NCBI GenBank assembly: GCA_001797365.1
Contig: MGPH01000059.1
Location: forward strand, 34,493 to 79,669
Direction of reading: 5' to 3'
DNA length: 45,177 nt
Origin: Deltaproteobacteria bacterium GWA2_45_12
Lineage (GTDB): Bacteria > UBA10199
Positions 36,379 through 44,353 of the stretch are shown here, piece after piece. The first letter of the stretch is position 1, and each line of letters opens with the position of its first letter. Below the pieces are notes generated by a model. The model made no database searches. It was not told where the DNA came from and saw only the letters and a program-made list of their open reading frames with translations. Position numbers and translations under genes: made by a program.

Positions 36379-37679
36379 ATCGTATATACAATCTTCCCCG
36401 AAACAATCGTGGTTTTCACCCTTCCCTTCACCTTCATGCCATCGAAAGGGGAATTTTTGCTTTTGGACTGAAAGGCCGAAGCTTGGACTGTCCATGCCTG
36501 GTTTGGATCAAAAATCACCACATCCGCATCCGCACCCACAGCCAGATCTCCCTTCCTTAAACCCACAATGGAAGCCGCCTTCCAGGTTAACAGGGAAATA
36601 ACGTCCTCAATTTTAAGTTTTTTGGATTCAACCAATTTAAGGGACAATGCCAAAGCGGTCTCCAAACCAACAATGCCAAAACAGGCACAATCATATTCCA
36701 CTTCTTTGTCAATAAGCGCATGGGGTGCGTGGTCGGTGGCAATAGCATCAATGGTGCCATCGCGCAAACCTTCAATAAGCGCACGTCTGTCTTCTTCACT
36801 GCGAAGAGGGGGAGCCATTTTTGTGTTGGTGTCATAGCCGGATACAGCATCATCGGTGAGTGTAAAATGATGGGGAGTCACTTCACAGGTGATGGACAAA
36901 CCCTTTTTCTTGGCTTTAGCCACCAGTTCCACCCCTTCACGCGTGGCAACATGGGCCACATGCAAACGAGCTCCGGTGAGTTGGGCCAAGTAAATATCCC
37001 GGGCAATAATAATATCTTCAGCTTCATTGGGGATGCCGCGAAGCCCCAGAGAAGTGGACATAGATCCTTCACTCATCACCCCTCGCTCTGCCAAGTCGGG
37101 ATCAATGGCATGGGTAATCACGGGCAAATCAAAACTGCGGGCATACTCCATGGCTAACCGCATGAGCTGGGCATTACGAACTGTTTTTCCATCATCAGAA
37201 ACAGCCACACATCCTGCTTTTTTCAATTCCCCCATTAAAGAAAGTTCTTTTCCTTCCAATCCTTTAGTGACAGCTCCTATAGGAAAAACATTAACCAGAC
37301 CCTTTTCTTTAGCCTGCTTTAAAATGTATTGGGTAATAGAGGCTTGATCATTGACGGGATTGGTGTTGGCCATACAACACACTGAAGTAAAACCTCCGGC
37401 CGCGGCTGAAGCTGTCCCTGTTTCGATGGTTTCTTTGTATTCAAAGCCGGGTTCCCTTAAGTGGGTGTGTAAATCAACAAAGCCCGGGGCGACAACCAAC
37501 CCTTTGGCATCAATGACCTGAAAATTTTTATGGGCGGGTTTTAAACCCGCCCCTACGGAACCGGATTTCAAAATATCTTTGACCACCCCATTTTCAATAA
37601 GAAGATCCCATTTCCCATTCTTCTTGTTTTTGGGATCAATCAGCGTTCCATTTGTAATCAATAATGTGCCCATTTTCAT
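36375..37679 (-). CDS. pyrC: Dihydroorotase, with an in-frame palindrome insertion
   Basis: PyrC closes carbamoyl-aspartate to dihydroorotate. The 434-residue product is the class I (long, amidohydrolase) type: zinc ligands H71-x-H73 in [17 protein letters not shown], then [14 protein letters not shown]-type [25 protein letters not shown] and the catalytic Asp in IATDHAPHA. Residues 41-51, [11 protein letters not shown], lie between two expected beta strands ([11 protein letters not shown] and [12 protein letters not shown]) and are encoded by a 25-base REP-like palindrome at 37532-37556, an in-frame insertion. The start is 37679 ([13 protein letters not shown]) or the ATG two codons later; a TTG at 37706 has no support. 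The stop TAG comes from a second repeat. Confidence 0.94.
   Translation of the reverse strand: MKMGTLLITNGTLIDPKNKKNGKWDLLIENGVVKDILKSGSVGAGLKPAHKNFQVIDAKGLVVAPGFVDLHTHLREPGFEYKETIETGTASAAAGGFTSVCCMANTNPVNDQASITQYILKQAKEKGLVNVFPIGAVTKGLEGKELSLMGELKKAGCVAVSDDGKTVRNAQLMRLAMEYARSFDLPVITHAIDPDLAERGVMSEGSMSTSLGLRGIPNEAEDIIIARDIYLAQLTGARLHVAHVATREGVELVAKAKKKGLSITCEVTPHHFTLTDDAVSGYDTNTKMAPPLRSEEDRRALIEGLRDGTIDAIATDHAPHALIDKEVEYDCACFGIVGLETALALSLKLVESKKLKIEDVISLLTWKAASIVGLRKGDLAVGADADVVIFDPNQAWTVQASAFQSKSKNSPFDGMKVKGRVKTTIVSGKIVYTM
37532..37556. repeat. REP-like palindrome inside the pyrC coding sequence
   Basis: GGGCGGGTTT (37532-37541) and AAACCCGCCC (37543-37552) pair around a single base, followed by CTAC (GTAG on the coding strand). 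It is read without a stop as part of pyrC, in the phase GTA-GGG-GCG, and supplies the VGAGLKPA peptide. Confidence 0.9.
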
Positions 37680-37737
37680 CTTTCTTCTAATTTTAGAAGC
37701 CCCCAATTAACATCCGCACCCCCGCACATCAGCACAA

Positions 37738-38661
37738 CTATTTCCCCCCTGCCAACAGATAGAGCAAGGCCATCCGTACTGAAACTCCGTTGGTCACCTG
37801 AGTTAAAATAACAGAATAAGGGCCATCGGCCACTTGGGCATCAATCTCAACGCCCCGATTGACCGGGCCCGGATGCATGATGACTACATCCTTCTTGCAA
37901 TTCTTTAATACTGATAGGTTAAGTCCATATAATTGTGAATATTCCCTTAATGTAGAAAATGGAGCCAACCCCAGACGTTCCTGTTGAATTCGCAGCATCA
38001 TAATAACATCGGCATCGCGAACTCCTTCTTGCAACTGATGGGAAACCCTTACCCCCATTTTTTCAATCCCATGGGGCATCATGGTATAGGGGGCCACAAC
38101 CGTTACCTTGGCTCCCATTTTCAAAAAACCATAAATATTGGACCGGGCTACACGGCTATGAGCAATATCCCCCACGATACTAATATTGAGTCCATCGGTT
38201 TTACCCTTGGCATCTTGCACGGTCATAATATCAAGCAAGGCCTGGGTAGGATGCTCATGGGCCCCATCCCCCGCATTAATGACCGAAGCTTTCAAATTTT
38301 TGGCCAAGACCCACGGGACGCCTGCCGAGGAATGTCGACATACGATAATATCCGGTCCCATGGCTTCAAGGTTTTTGGCTGTATCTAAAAGATTTTCTCC
38401 CTTTTCAATTGAAGAACCACTTTTTGAAATATTGATGACATCGGCCGATAATCTTTTGCCGGCAATTTCAAAAGAAGTGCGCGTGCGTGTGGAACTTTCA
38501 AAAAATAAATTAATGACTGTTTTTCCACGGAGCGTGGGAAGTTTTTTGACTGCGCGGTTTGAAACCTCGTTTAAGGTGCGGGCTGTATGAAGAATAAATT
38601 CAATCTCCTTACGCGAAAGATCTTCAATACCCAACAAATCCTTTCTTTCAAATTTCATCAT
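37738..38661 (-). CDS. pyrB: Aspartate carbamoyltransferase catalytic subunit
   Basis: PyrB condenses carbamoyl phosphate with aspartate. The 307-residue product has the carbamoyl-phosphate motif [17 protein letters not shown] (about 55-71), [15 protein letters not shown], the [11 protein letters not shown] segment, [13 protein letters not shown], and [15 protein letters not shown] near the end. The start ATG at 38661 follows the pyrR stop TAA directly, and a second ATG is next to it. It has no regulatory partner pyrI nearby. It is the second gene of the pyrR-pyrB-pyrC-carA-carB operon. Confidence 0.96.
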   Translation of the reverse strand: MMKFERKDLLGIEDLSRKEIEFILHTARTLNEVSNRAVKKLPTLRGKTVINLFFESSTRTRTSFEIAGKRLSADVINISKSGSSIEKGENLLDTAKNLEAMGPDIIVCRHSSAGVPWVLAKNLKASVINAGDGAHEHPTQALLDIMTVQDAKGKTDGLNISIVGDIAHSRVARSNIYGFLKMGAKVTVVAPYTMMPHGIEKMGVRVSHQLQEGVRDADVIMMLRIQQERLGLAPFSTLREYSQLYGLNLSVLKNCKKDVVIMHPGPVNRGVEIDAQVADGPYSVILTQVTNGVSVRMALLYLLAGGK

Positions 38662-39198
38662 TTATTCAAGCACCCCCACTCCATCCTCGCCATCGGTTTC
38701 AACAAACTTGACTTTGACGTTATCCCCGGGCTTGGCATCGTAACGCACTCCCGTAATATCCGCCTGAATGGGAAGCTCACGCCCATTGCGTTCCACCATC
38801 ACCACCAGCTTGACCGCCTTGGGGCGACCAAAATCAAACAAGGCATCCAGCGCACACCGAACTGTGCGTCCCGTATACAAAACATCATCCACCAAATAGA
38901 TCGTTTTTCCTTCCAGCGAAAAATCGATCTCAGTTTTTTTCATGACCGGGTATTCTGCCAATTGGGATAGATCGTCCCGATAAAGGGTAATATCTAAAAT
39001 CCCCATATTGACCTTCTGTTTGGTTCTGCCCTCGATTTCAAGTTTTAACCGGGCAGCCAGGGGCACCCCTCGCGTACGAATCCCCACAAAAGCCACGTCC
39101 TGCATATTGAGGCCCCCTTTTTTCCAGCTAGCCAGCAAAGTATCGGCCATGGAAGAAATGGTCTCTTTAAGTTGTTTGGTATCGAGCAGTTTTTTCAT
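38662..39198 (-). CDS. pyrR: Bifunctional pyr operon regulator / uracil phosphoribosyltransferase PyrR
   Basis: PyrR binds leader RNA in the presence of UMP or UTP and promotes termination. It also has weak uracil phosphoribosyltransferase activity. The 178-residue product has the PyrR pattern AFVGIRTRGVPLAARL, ILDITLYRDDL, the PRPP-binding loop YLVDDVLYTGRTVRCALDAL (typical V-D-D-V-L-Y-T-G-R-T), and VKFVETDGEDGV at the end. I chose ATG 39198 (MKKLLDTKQ). It starts directly after the attenuator hairpin and heads the pyr operon. A PyrR-binding sequence with the familiar consensus was not obvious in the leader. Confidence 0.94.
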   Translation of the reverse strand: MKKLLDTKQLKETISSMADTLLASWKKGGLNMQDVAFVGIRTRGVPLAARLKLEIEGRTKQKVNMGILDITLYRDDLSQLAEYPVMKKTEIDFSLEGKTIYLVDDVLYTGRTVRCALDALFDFGRPKAVKLVVMVERNGRELPIQADITGVRYDAKPGDNVKVKFVETDGEDGVGVLE

Positions 39199-39202
39199 GG
39201 TC

Positions 39203-39230
39203 AAAAAAAAACCTCCCATTGGGAGGTTTT
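39203..39230 (-). terminator. Attenuator terminator in the pyr operon leader
   Basis: On the minus strand AACCTCCC and GGGAGGTT form the arms of a short perfect stem, closed by about 3 bases and followed by a run of eight or nine T. It lies between the promoter at 39300-39328 and the pyrR ATG, so transcription can end before any pyr gene. Its GGGAGG might also serve as the pyrR Shine-Dalgarno (about 13 bases from ATG), which would make folding couple to translation. Confidence 0.8.
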
Positions 39231-39299
39231 ATGAAACTGGCAAATTGTGTACTTTCTTGGGATTCAATTTTCAAATGCCTCAAAAAATAAGCTGGAAAT

Positions 39300-39328
39300 T
39301 TTATAGTGGAGTGCCCCGAGCTTGTCAA
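39300..39328 (-). promoter_or_regulatory. Promoter of the pyrRBC-carAB operon
   Basis: TTGACA (39328-39323) and TATAAA (39305-39300) are separated by 17 bases on the minus strand, near-consensus for sigma70. Transcription should start near 39293, giving a leader of about 95 bases that includes the attenuator. The promoter lies just upstream of the divergent membrane-protein gene starting at 39356. Confidence 0.85.
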
Positions 39329-39355
39329 GAAAATGAAAATGAAATGGAGAAAAAA

Positions 39356-39907
39356 ATGGAGAAATTTCTTGCCCAAAAAACACTTTTTAAGTATTTCGGG
39401 CCCCCTATGACAACAAACTCCGAACTCAATACAATTACTCACATTTGGACACGCTTTAACTTAAGATGGATTTTATCCGGTATTTTCAGTGCCCTGGGTG
39501 CTGGGATATTGGCCATGGTCATCGCCTCCATCTTTACTGCCAAAACCTTTGGCGATTGGAGCCAGTCCCTTAAGTTGTTGGCCGCCATCCGTTATGGGGG
39601 CGAGGCCTTAGCCTTTGACGCCCCTGTCTTCATCATGGCTTACGGAGCTTCATTGCATGCCAGTCTGTGTATCCTTTATGGTTCCCTCTTTGCCCAATTG
39701 GTAAACGAAAAAAGTTCCCCTCTTTCTTTGGTCATTTTAGGCTGGGTGACAAGCGCCATTGTTTGGGTTTTCGGCTTTCAACTCTTCATGCCCACTTTTG
39801 ATCCCTACCTTCGCATGATCACACCTTTATGGGTGGGGCTTTTCCTGCATTTTACCTTTGGAATCAGCTTTGGGCTTATTTTAAGCTTGTTTCGTCAAAA
39901 AAATTGA
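39356..39907 (+). CDS. Integral membrane protein of unknown function
   Basis: I do not recognise this 183-residue protein. About five hydrophobic segments are visible: LRWILSGIFSALGAGILAMVIA, an APVFIMAYGASLHASLCILYG pair, LSLVILGWVTSAIVWVFGF, and two near the C-terminus (MITPLWVGLFLHFTFGISFG, LILSLF). I chose the ATG at 39356 because GGAG lies 6 bases upstream; the open frame begins much earlier, inside antisense pyr sequence, without family support. It is divergent from the pyr promoter and converges on the PlsC-like gene with only a 3-base gap. Transport or lipid-related roles are both possible. Confidence 0.65.
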   Translation: MEKFLAQKTLFKYFGPPMTTNSELNTITHIWTRFNLRWILSGIFSALGAGILAMVIASIFTAKTFGDWSQSLKLLAAIRYGGEALAFDAPVFIMAYGASLHASLCILYGSLFAQLVNEKSSPLSLVILGWVTSAIVWVFGFQLFMPTFDPYLRMITPLWVGLFLHFTFGISFGLILSLFRQKN

Positions 39908-39910
39908 TTT

Positions 39911-41764
39911 TCATCCGACCCATTGTTCATCTTCTTGGGCAATGGGGCCCTTGTAATTGTCCTTCCAGAATTGAAGAATCGGCCCGTAAAAGTCCGGCTG
40001 GATCAATTTAAAAACCCCATACGATACCGTCTCCAAAACTGTTTCCCATTCAAGCCCCGTTCTTTGTTTGAATTTGTTTTGGGCTTTTTCATCCAAGGGA
40101 ATTATTTCCACCCCTTCAACATGGTAAGAATACAAGACTTCTTTAAGAACTTGTTGCCAATCATCTTCAGTAAAAGATTCGGGCCATGACATTAGTTTTG
40201 TCTCGTATTTGCCTTTTTTCTTTCCGGAAGAAATTTTTTCAGTAAGTCTATACGCACCAGGTTTTATAAGTCCTAAAAGGGCTTCCCGGTGCTTGGCCAA
40301 AATGGGTTTGGGATCAATGGGTTTGCCAAAAATGACTTCAATGGTCTGCCCCTTGACAACCCATCCCCAAGTTCCCTTGGGATCAATAATGCCAGCCCCG
40401 TTCACCACGGTGGGGACAATGGGTTGGCCTGAAATAAGCGACATAAACACCACCTGGGTTTTATGGGGATGCAACCGGGAATGAACAAGATTCCCCTTCT
40501 CATCCTCTTCTCTTTCACTTCGCGTCCCCGACCCAAAAACAAAAGTATGGCGAGCCGTGGCCCCAGTGAGCGCCTGTTTTTCTGAATCCGCCTTTATTTT
40601 TTGCCGTGCTTGCCGCGGTTTTTCACGGTCAATCATGATGCTGCGTGTGCCATCTGCCAGTTGAAGGAAAAGACCAAGAACAGGAACGTTTTTTCTGGCC
40701 ACCGCACGAAAATTCATTCCAAGCATCTGGGCCGCCAAAAGTAAGGGGGGGCCCTCGGAAATACTGCCCCCTGTGTGGGTAACATCAATGAGAAAACCCC
40801 GGGATGAAGGAGGCAGATTTTCAATCCCCTTCACAACAAGCCTTGCATCCAAGGTAGAAAGACAATGCCCTGCCCAACTAGCCCCCACCATACCCACAGC
40901 GGCTTCGTCCCCGAATTCAAGTTCTTCAATTCCTTCGACAACAGAACCAAAAGTTTGGAAAATTCCTGTAATAGCGGCCCATTGTTTGCGGGAATATTCA
41001 GAAAAATATCTCGGCTCCACACAAATGTTTCCGTTCGGCAAAAGAGAAATGACAACTTTGCCCGAATCCCAATCAAAATTGAAACTATGGGGAAATCCTG
41101 TTTCTTTAAACTGAATACGCTCATAAAAAGCTTCCAAGGTTCTTAAATATTCCCCGATGGCCGACTCTTTTAAAACGCCTGCGGCACATCTTGCTTGCAC
41201 ATAATCAACCAAACGATTGGGATCGATAAGCTTGGGGTGTAAACGGGATCGGTTGGTTTCAAGATAATTAAAAACAGCGCCACGAATCCCATCATAAAAA
41301 GCCTCTCGATGCTCATTATCGACCCAGACCTCCCACACACAGTTTCCTCCACGCAGGTTCACCCAGAGGTTTGATAAGGTTGTCAGGGCGGTACTCACAT
41401 GCCCTTTGGCATCACCGCCAAGAACCATGAGGGAATTCGCTAGCGTAGGATCAAACACAGATGCCGCCACCATACCCCCTGCAAAAAGCGCGGATCCCAT
41501 CTGTTCATAGGGCCGTTTTTTAGGATGAGTGATGTCGTTAAAATCAGGTGAAGAAGGTTGTGGGGAAACCGTTTTACCAAAAATTCCCAAATCCACTCTC
41601 CTTCCCCACTTAAAAGCACCAGAAAGAGAAGCCAAACTATTCGGAGACGGTCTAACTTGAGGTTTGCTTGCAGGATGCATCACGCTCAAAGAAATCCGTC
41701 GAGGCGCAAAACTCCTGGGACCAAAACCACTCACAGGCCGAAATGTGTTCAGCAATACAGGCAT
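39911..41764 (-). CDS. PlsC-like (LPLAT) acyltransferase with altered motifs
   Basis: The C-terminal half of this 617-residue protein (about 305-480) matches the lysophosphatidate acyltransferase fold. It has VKGIENLPP, then the motif I region FLIDVTHTGGSISEGPPLLLA, the motif II pattern DGTRSIMIDREKPRQA, the motif III pattern FVFGSGTRSERE, and the motif IV pattern SGQPIVPTVV. Two catalytic positions look changed: the usual HxxxxD is H330 followed by Glu seven positions on, and FPEGTR has become FGSGTR (410-415). The N-terminal 300 residues are not recognised. The start is set by GGGAGG 3 bases before ATG. It lies 3 bases from a convergent gene and 70 bases from the gene upstream. Confidence 0.65.
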   Translation of the reverse strand: MPVLLNTFRPVSGFGPRSFAPRRISLSVMHPASKPQVRPSPNSLASLSGAFKWGRRVDLGIFGKTVSPQPSSPDFNDITHPKKRPYEQMGSALFAGGMVAASVFDPTLANSLMVLGGDAKGHVSTALTTLSNLWVNLRGGNCVWEVWVDNEHREAFYDGIRGAVFNYLETNRSRLHPKLIDPNRLVDYVQARCAAGVLKESAIGEYLRTLEAFYERIQFKETGFPHSFNFDWDSGKVVISLLPNGNICVEPRYFSEYSRKQWAAITGIFQTFGSVVEGIEELEFGDEAAVGMVGASWAGHCLSTLDARLVVKGIENLPPSSRGFLIDVTHTGGSISEGPPLLLAAQMLGMNFRAVARKNVPVLGLFLQLADGTRSIMIDREKPRQARQKIKADSEKQALTGATARHTFVFGSGTRSEREEDEKGNLVHSRLHPHKTQVVFMSLISGQPIVPTVVNGAGIIDPKGTWGWVVKGQTIEVIFGKPIDPKPILAKHREALLGLIKPGAYRLTEKISSGKKKGKYETKLMSWPESFTEDDWQQVLKEVLYSYHVEGVEIIPLDEKAQNKFKQRTGLEWETVLETVSYGVFKLIQPDFYGPILQFWKDNYKGPIAQEDEQWVG

Positions 41765-41834
41765 AAACCTCCCATTGAATTGGAATGTTTTTAATCTCGG
41801 CAGGATGAAGAAAAGGTTGCGTTATTTAAAACCA

Positions 41835-43181
41835 TCAGCGAGCCAAAACCCGAGCCATCCCTGTTAATCCAGGCACACGCGGCATTCGGGTATGAGTGGG
41901 ACTCAACCCACGAACCACTCCCCTATGGATGGTTCTCTGTCCCCGGTGAGGACCTTTATTTCCAGATTGAATGCTGGAAACCGCACCCTGAGCAGATAAA
42001 GATGAAGTTGTTGGAACTCTTTTACTTCCTCGCGGAGGTTCTGGGGACGGGTCTGCTGGAACCACCACCGATGCCATCCCCAGCGCACCTACTTCAAACA
42101 TGGTATGGCCAGGCCGAACCGGAAACTGCCAGGAGGCTTGTAGTGGAGCAGAAATATCAATCCCTTCTATCCCCTCAACCAGTTTGCTGAGATCATTCAC
42201 AGGTTTGTTCCCGGGGCTAACAATAAATGAAAAATCATTGCGAGGCCTTCGATGAGTGATCTCTGTTTGAAAATAAACCAGACGCCCCTTTCTCTTGGCA
42301 AACCGTGCCAGACCTTGCACATGCGTTTGAGTCATTTTCCATGCCAGTTTTTCAAAGACTTCCCTTCCCATTTTTGTCGAAAATGAAGTTTTATATTTTT
42401 CCAAAAAACGGTTGGAAAATACGGCATCCGGACCCCAGGCCATCTCATTGCTGACAAAAGTGGAAATAAGAAAGTCGACATCTTCACCTGCAGTGGGATC
42501 AACATCCGACACCTGTTTTTCTAGATCGGTAAGTAAATCCAAATAACGCGCACGTGTGAGATAAATATTAAGATTCCGTTTAAGGATTTCTTTGGCGCCA
42601 CGCACCCACTTGGCTGTAATACCTCCCGAAACATCCCGCACCCTCAATTCTACATAGGGCTGCAATTCCTTCGGCAAATTTTTACGGGCACAGTCGATAT
42701 CTTCAAGGCTTATATCTACAAGAATCACCCTAAAATCTTTTGCTAATTTTCTAAGTGGGATCTCGGTGCAAGGGCCCGCACCCAGGATCATGACCAGCGG
42801 TCGTTTGGAAGAGTCTGGATCTCCTCGATGGCCACGGGTTATTTTGTCCGCCATTTTCAGGATATTTTCACTGCTGATACGGATATGTTCCCGATAGGGT
42901 CCATGGATATATTTTTCTACTTGCGGCAGGATGTCAGTATCATCCTCCCGAAACCATTCCACCACATCGGCTACATCGTCCTGGATAACCGGATCTAAAA
43001 CCGGAAACATAGCTGTGGCAGCAGAAGAAGAAACTCCACCCGCCACAAAAGTATCGGGACCCGATGCAGACTGTGCCCCAGCAGCCATAGGTTCGCCCTG
43101 TCCCGATGGGTCGGCAGGAAGCTTATCCTCCATGGATACAGTTCCTGGGGAAGTGGGGGGTGTTTTAGCAATGGATGACAT
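41835..43181 (-). CDS. SAM-dependent methyltransferase-like protein
   Basis: The 448-residue product has a low-complexity Ser/Ala/Gly/Pro N-terminus (about 1-60). A helical segment follows, then a Rossmann motif I, LVMILGAGPCTEIPLRKLAKDF (129-150), and the ribose-contacting Asp in VILVDISLED (D156). A helix/strand set follows (ARKNLPKELQPYVELRVRDV). The rest, to about 370, is mostly helical and ends in a strand, then an Arg/Pro-rich tail (about 400-448). The substrate is unknown. It is upstream of the PlsC-like gene with a 70-base gap, and a comparable fold occurs in the gene at 20418. An AAGAGAG sequence lies just before the ATG. Confidence 0.55.
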   Translation of the reverse strand: MSSIAKTPPTSPGTVSMEDKLPADPSGQGEPMAAGAQSASGPDTFVAGGVSSSAATAMFPVLDPVIQDDVADVVEWFREDDTDILPQVEKYIHGPYREHIRISSENILKMADKITRGHRGDPDSSKRPLVMILGAGPCTEIPLRKLAKDFRVILVDISLEDIDCARKNLPKELQPYVELRVRDVSGGITAKWVRGAKEILKRNLNIYLTRARYLDLLTDLEKQVSDVDPTAGEDVDFLISTFVSNEMAWGPDAVFSNRFLEKYKTSFSTKMGREVFEKLAWKMTQTHVQGLARFAKRKGRLVYFQTEITHRRPRNDFSFIVSPGNKPVNDLSKLVEGIEGIDISAPLQASWQFPVRPGHTMFEVGALGMASVVVPADPSPEPPRGSKRVPTTSSLSAQGAVSSIQSGNKGPHRGQRTIHRGVVRGLSPTHTRMPRVPGLTGMARVLAR

Positions 43182-43282
43182 GCTCTCTTTTCGATTGAAT
43201 TTGGGGAAAGTTGCTCAAAAAAATCCATGTTACATCCTTAATATCCTCTTGTCTTCGAACTACAAAATTTTTGAATTTTATA

Positions 43283-44353
43283 TTACAACAAGGCAGGATG
43301 GATGATTTTACCTTCGTAACAGTTGATCGCCCCTTTAAGTTCGGGCCAGCGCTTACAAGCGTCCACCAAGCCATAATGGGCAATACGCAAAACGTAAGGG
43401 AAGGTTTCGGTACTTAAGGCCAAAGTAGAGGTCAAGGGAACCACTGCAGGAATATTAGGAACCCCATAGTGCAGCACACCATGTTTGACGACGGCGGGAT
43501 TTTCGTGGCTTGTTACTTCCGAAGTTTCAATGCAGCCTCCCTGATCGACAGCGACATCAATGATGACGGAACCCTTCTTCATTTTTTTGACCAAAGTTTT
43601 GGAAACCAGTTTGGGCGCTTTGGCTCCGGGAATAAGAACCGCTCCTATAAGCAAGTCAGCTATAGGAACCAGCTTGGCTCTCCACCTGGATGTTGAAGGG
43701 TGGACATGCAAACGGTCCCCGTATTTTCTCTTCAAATTTTGAAGGCGTTTTTCAAAAACATCCAAGATATGCACGGTGGCTCCAAGGCCCATGGCCATCT
43801 GCGCCGCATTTTCCCCCACAACTCCCGCCCCTAAAATCACCACCGTAGCCCCAGGAACTTTGTCGGTGCCCCCCATCAAAACACCGCGCCCTCCTTGATC
43901 AATGCGTAACAAATGGGCGCCATTTTGGGTGGCCAGGCGACCGGCAATCTGACTCATGGGGATTAAAAGAGGCAAATGCCCATCGGGGGCTTGCAATGTC
44001 TCATAACCAAGGGCGATGATTTTTTTTCGAAGGATTTTTTGGGTAAGCCTGGGGAAAGCCGCCAAATGCAAATAACAAAAAATCATCTGGCCAGGCCGCA
44101 TCCATTCAAGTTCCTCCATGGTGGGCTCTTTTACTTTAAGCAGAAGGTCTGATTGCAAAATAATTTCTTTAGATGAATGTAATAAGCGGGCCCCTGCTTT
44201 TTTGTACTGGCTATCGGCAAAAGAGGAAAGTTCCCCCGCCCCTTTCTGAACACATACACGATGGCCCGTACGAACAAGCGCGCCAATATTTTCAGGAGTT
44301 AACGCCACTCGCCCTTCATTCTTCTTTGTTTCTTTTAATAAACCGATCTTCAC
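43283..44353 (-). CDS. ald: Alanine dehydrogenase
   Basis: Ald interconverts alanine and pyruvate plus ammonia with NAD, and often supplies pyruvate in amino-acid catabolism. The 356-residue product shows the substrate residues R15, K75 (in LLKVKEP) and H96 (in CYLHLAAF) at the positions known for the family. The NAD-binding GAGVVG (175-180) follows DKVPGATVVIL. I chose the GTG start at 44353. AAGGAG lies 5 bases upstream and the numbering then matches family residues exactly; an ATG at 44374 would add seven residues. Its GTG overlaps the stop of the preceding gene (GTGA), so translation is probably coupled. Confidence 0.92.
   Translation of the reverse strand: MKIGLLKETKKNEGRVALTPENIGALVRTGHRVCVQKGAGELSSFADSQYKKAGARLLHSSKEIILQSDLLLKVKEPTMEELEWMRPGQMIFCYLHLAAFPRLTQKILRKKIIALGYETLQAPDGHLPLLIPMSQIAGRLATQNGAHLLRIDQGGRGVLMGGTDKVPGATVVILGAGVVGENAAQMAMGLGATVHILDVFEKRLQNLKRKYGDRLHVHPSTSRWRAKLVPIADLLIGAVLIPGAKAPKLVSKTLVKKMKKGSVIIDVAVDQGGCIETSEVTSHENPAVVKHGVLHYGVPNIPAVVPLTSTLALSTETFPYVLRIAHYGLVDACKRWPELKGAINCYEGKIIHPALL

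Noticed and set aside
36340-36495. N-terminal extension of carA by 52 codons
   Set aside because: The extra codons read through the palindrome and out-of-frame pyrC. Conserved carA sequence begins at [11 protein letters not shown].
39231-39293. PyrR-binding loop in the pyr leader
   Set aside because: Only a TGAGGCA fragment and a TTTCCAG segment resemble parts of the consensus. Their spacing does not fit, so I make no claim.
39008-39355. Long N-terminal extension of the 39356 membrane gene
   Set aside because: It runs antisense through pyrR and its promoter. The GGAG-preceded ATG at 39356 is a better start.
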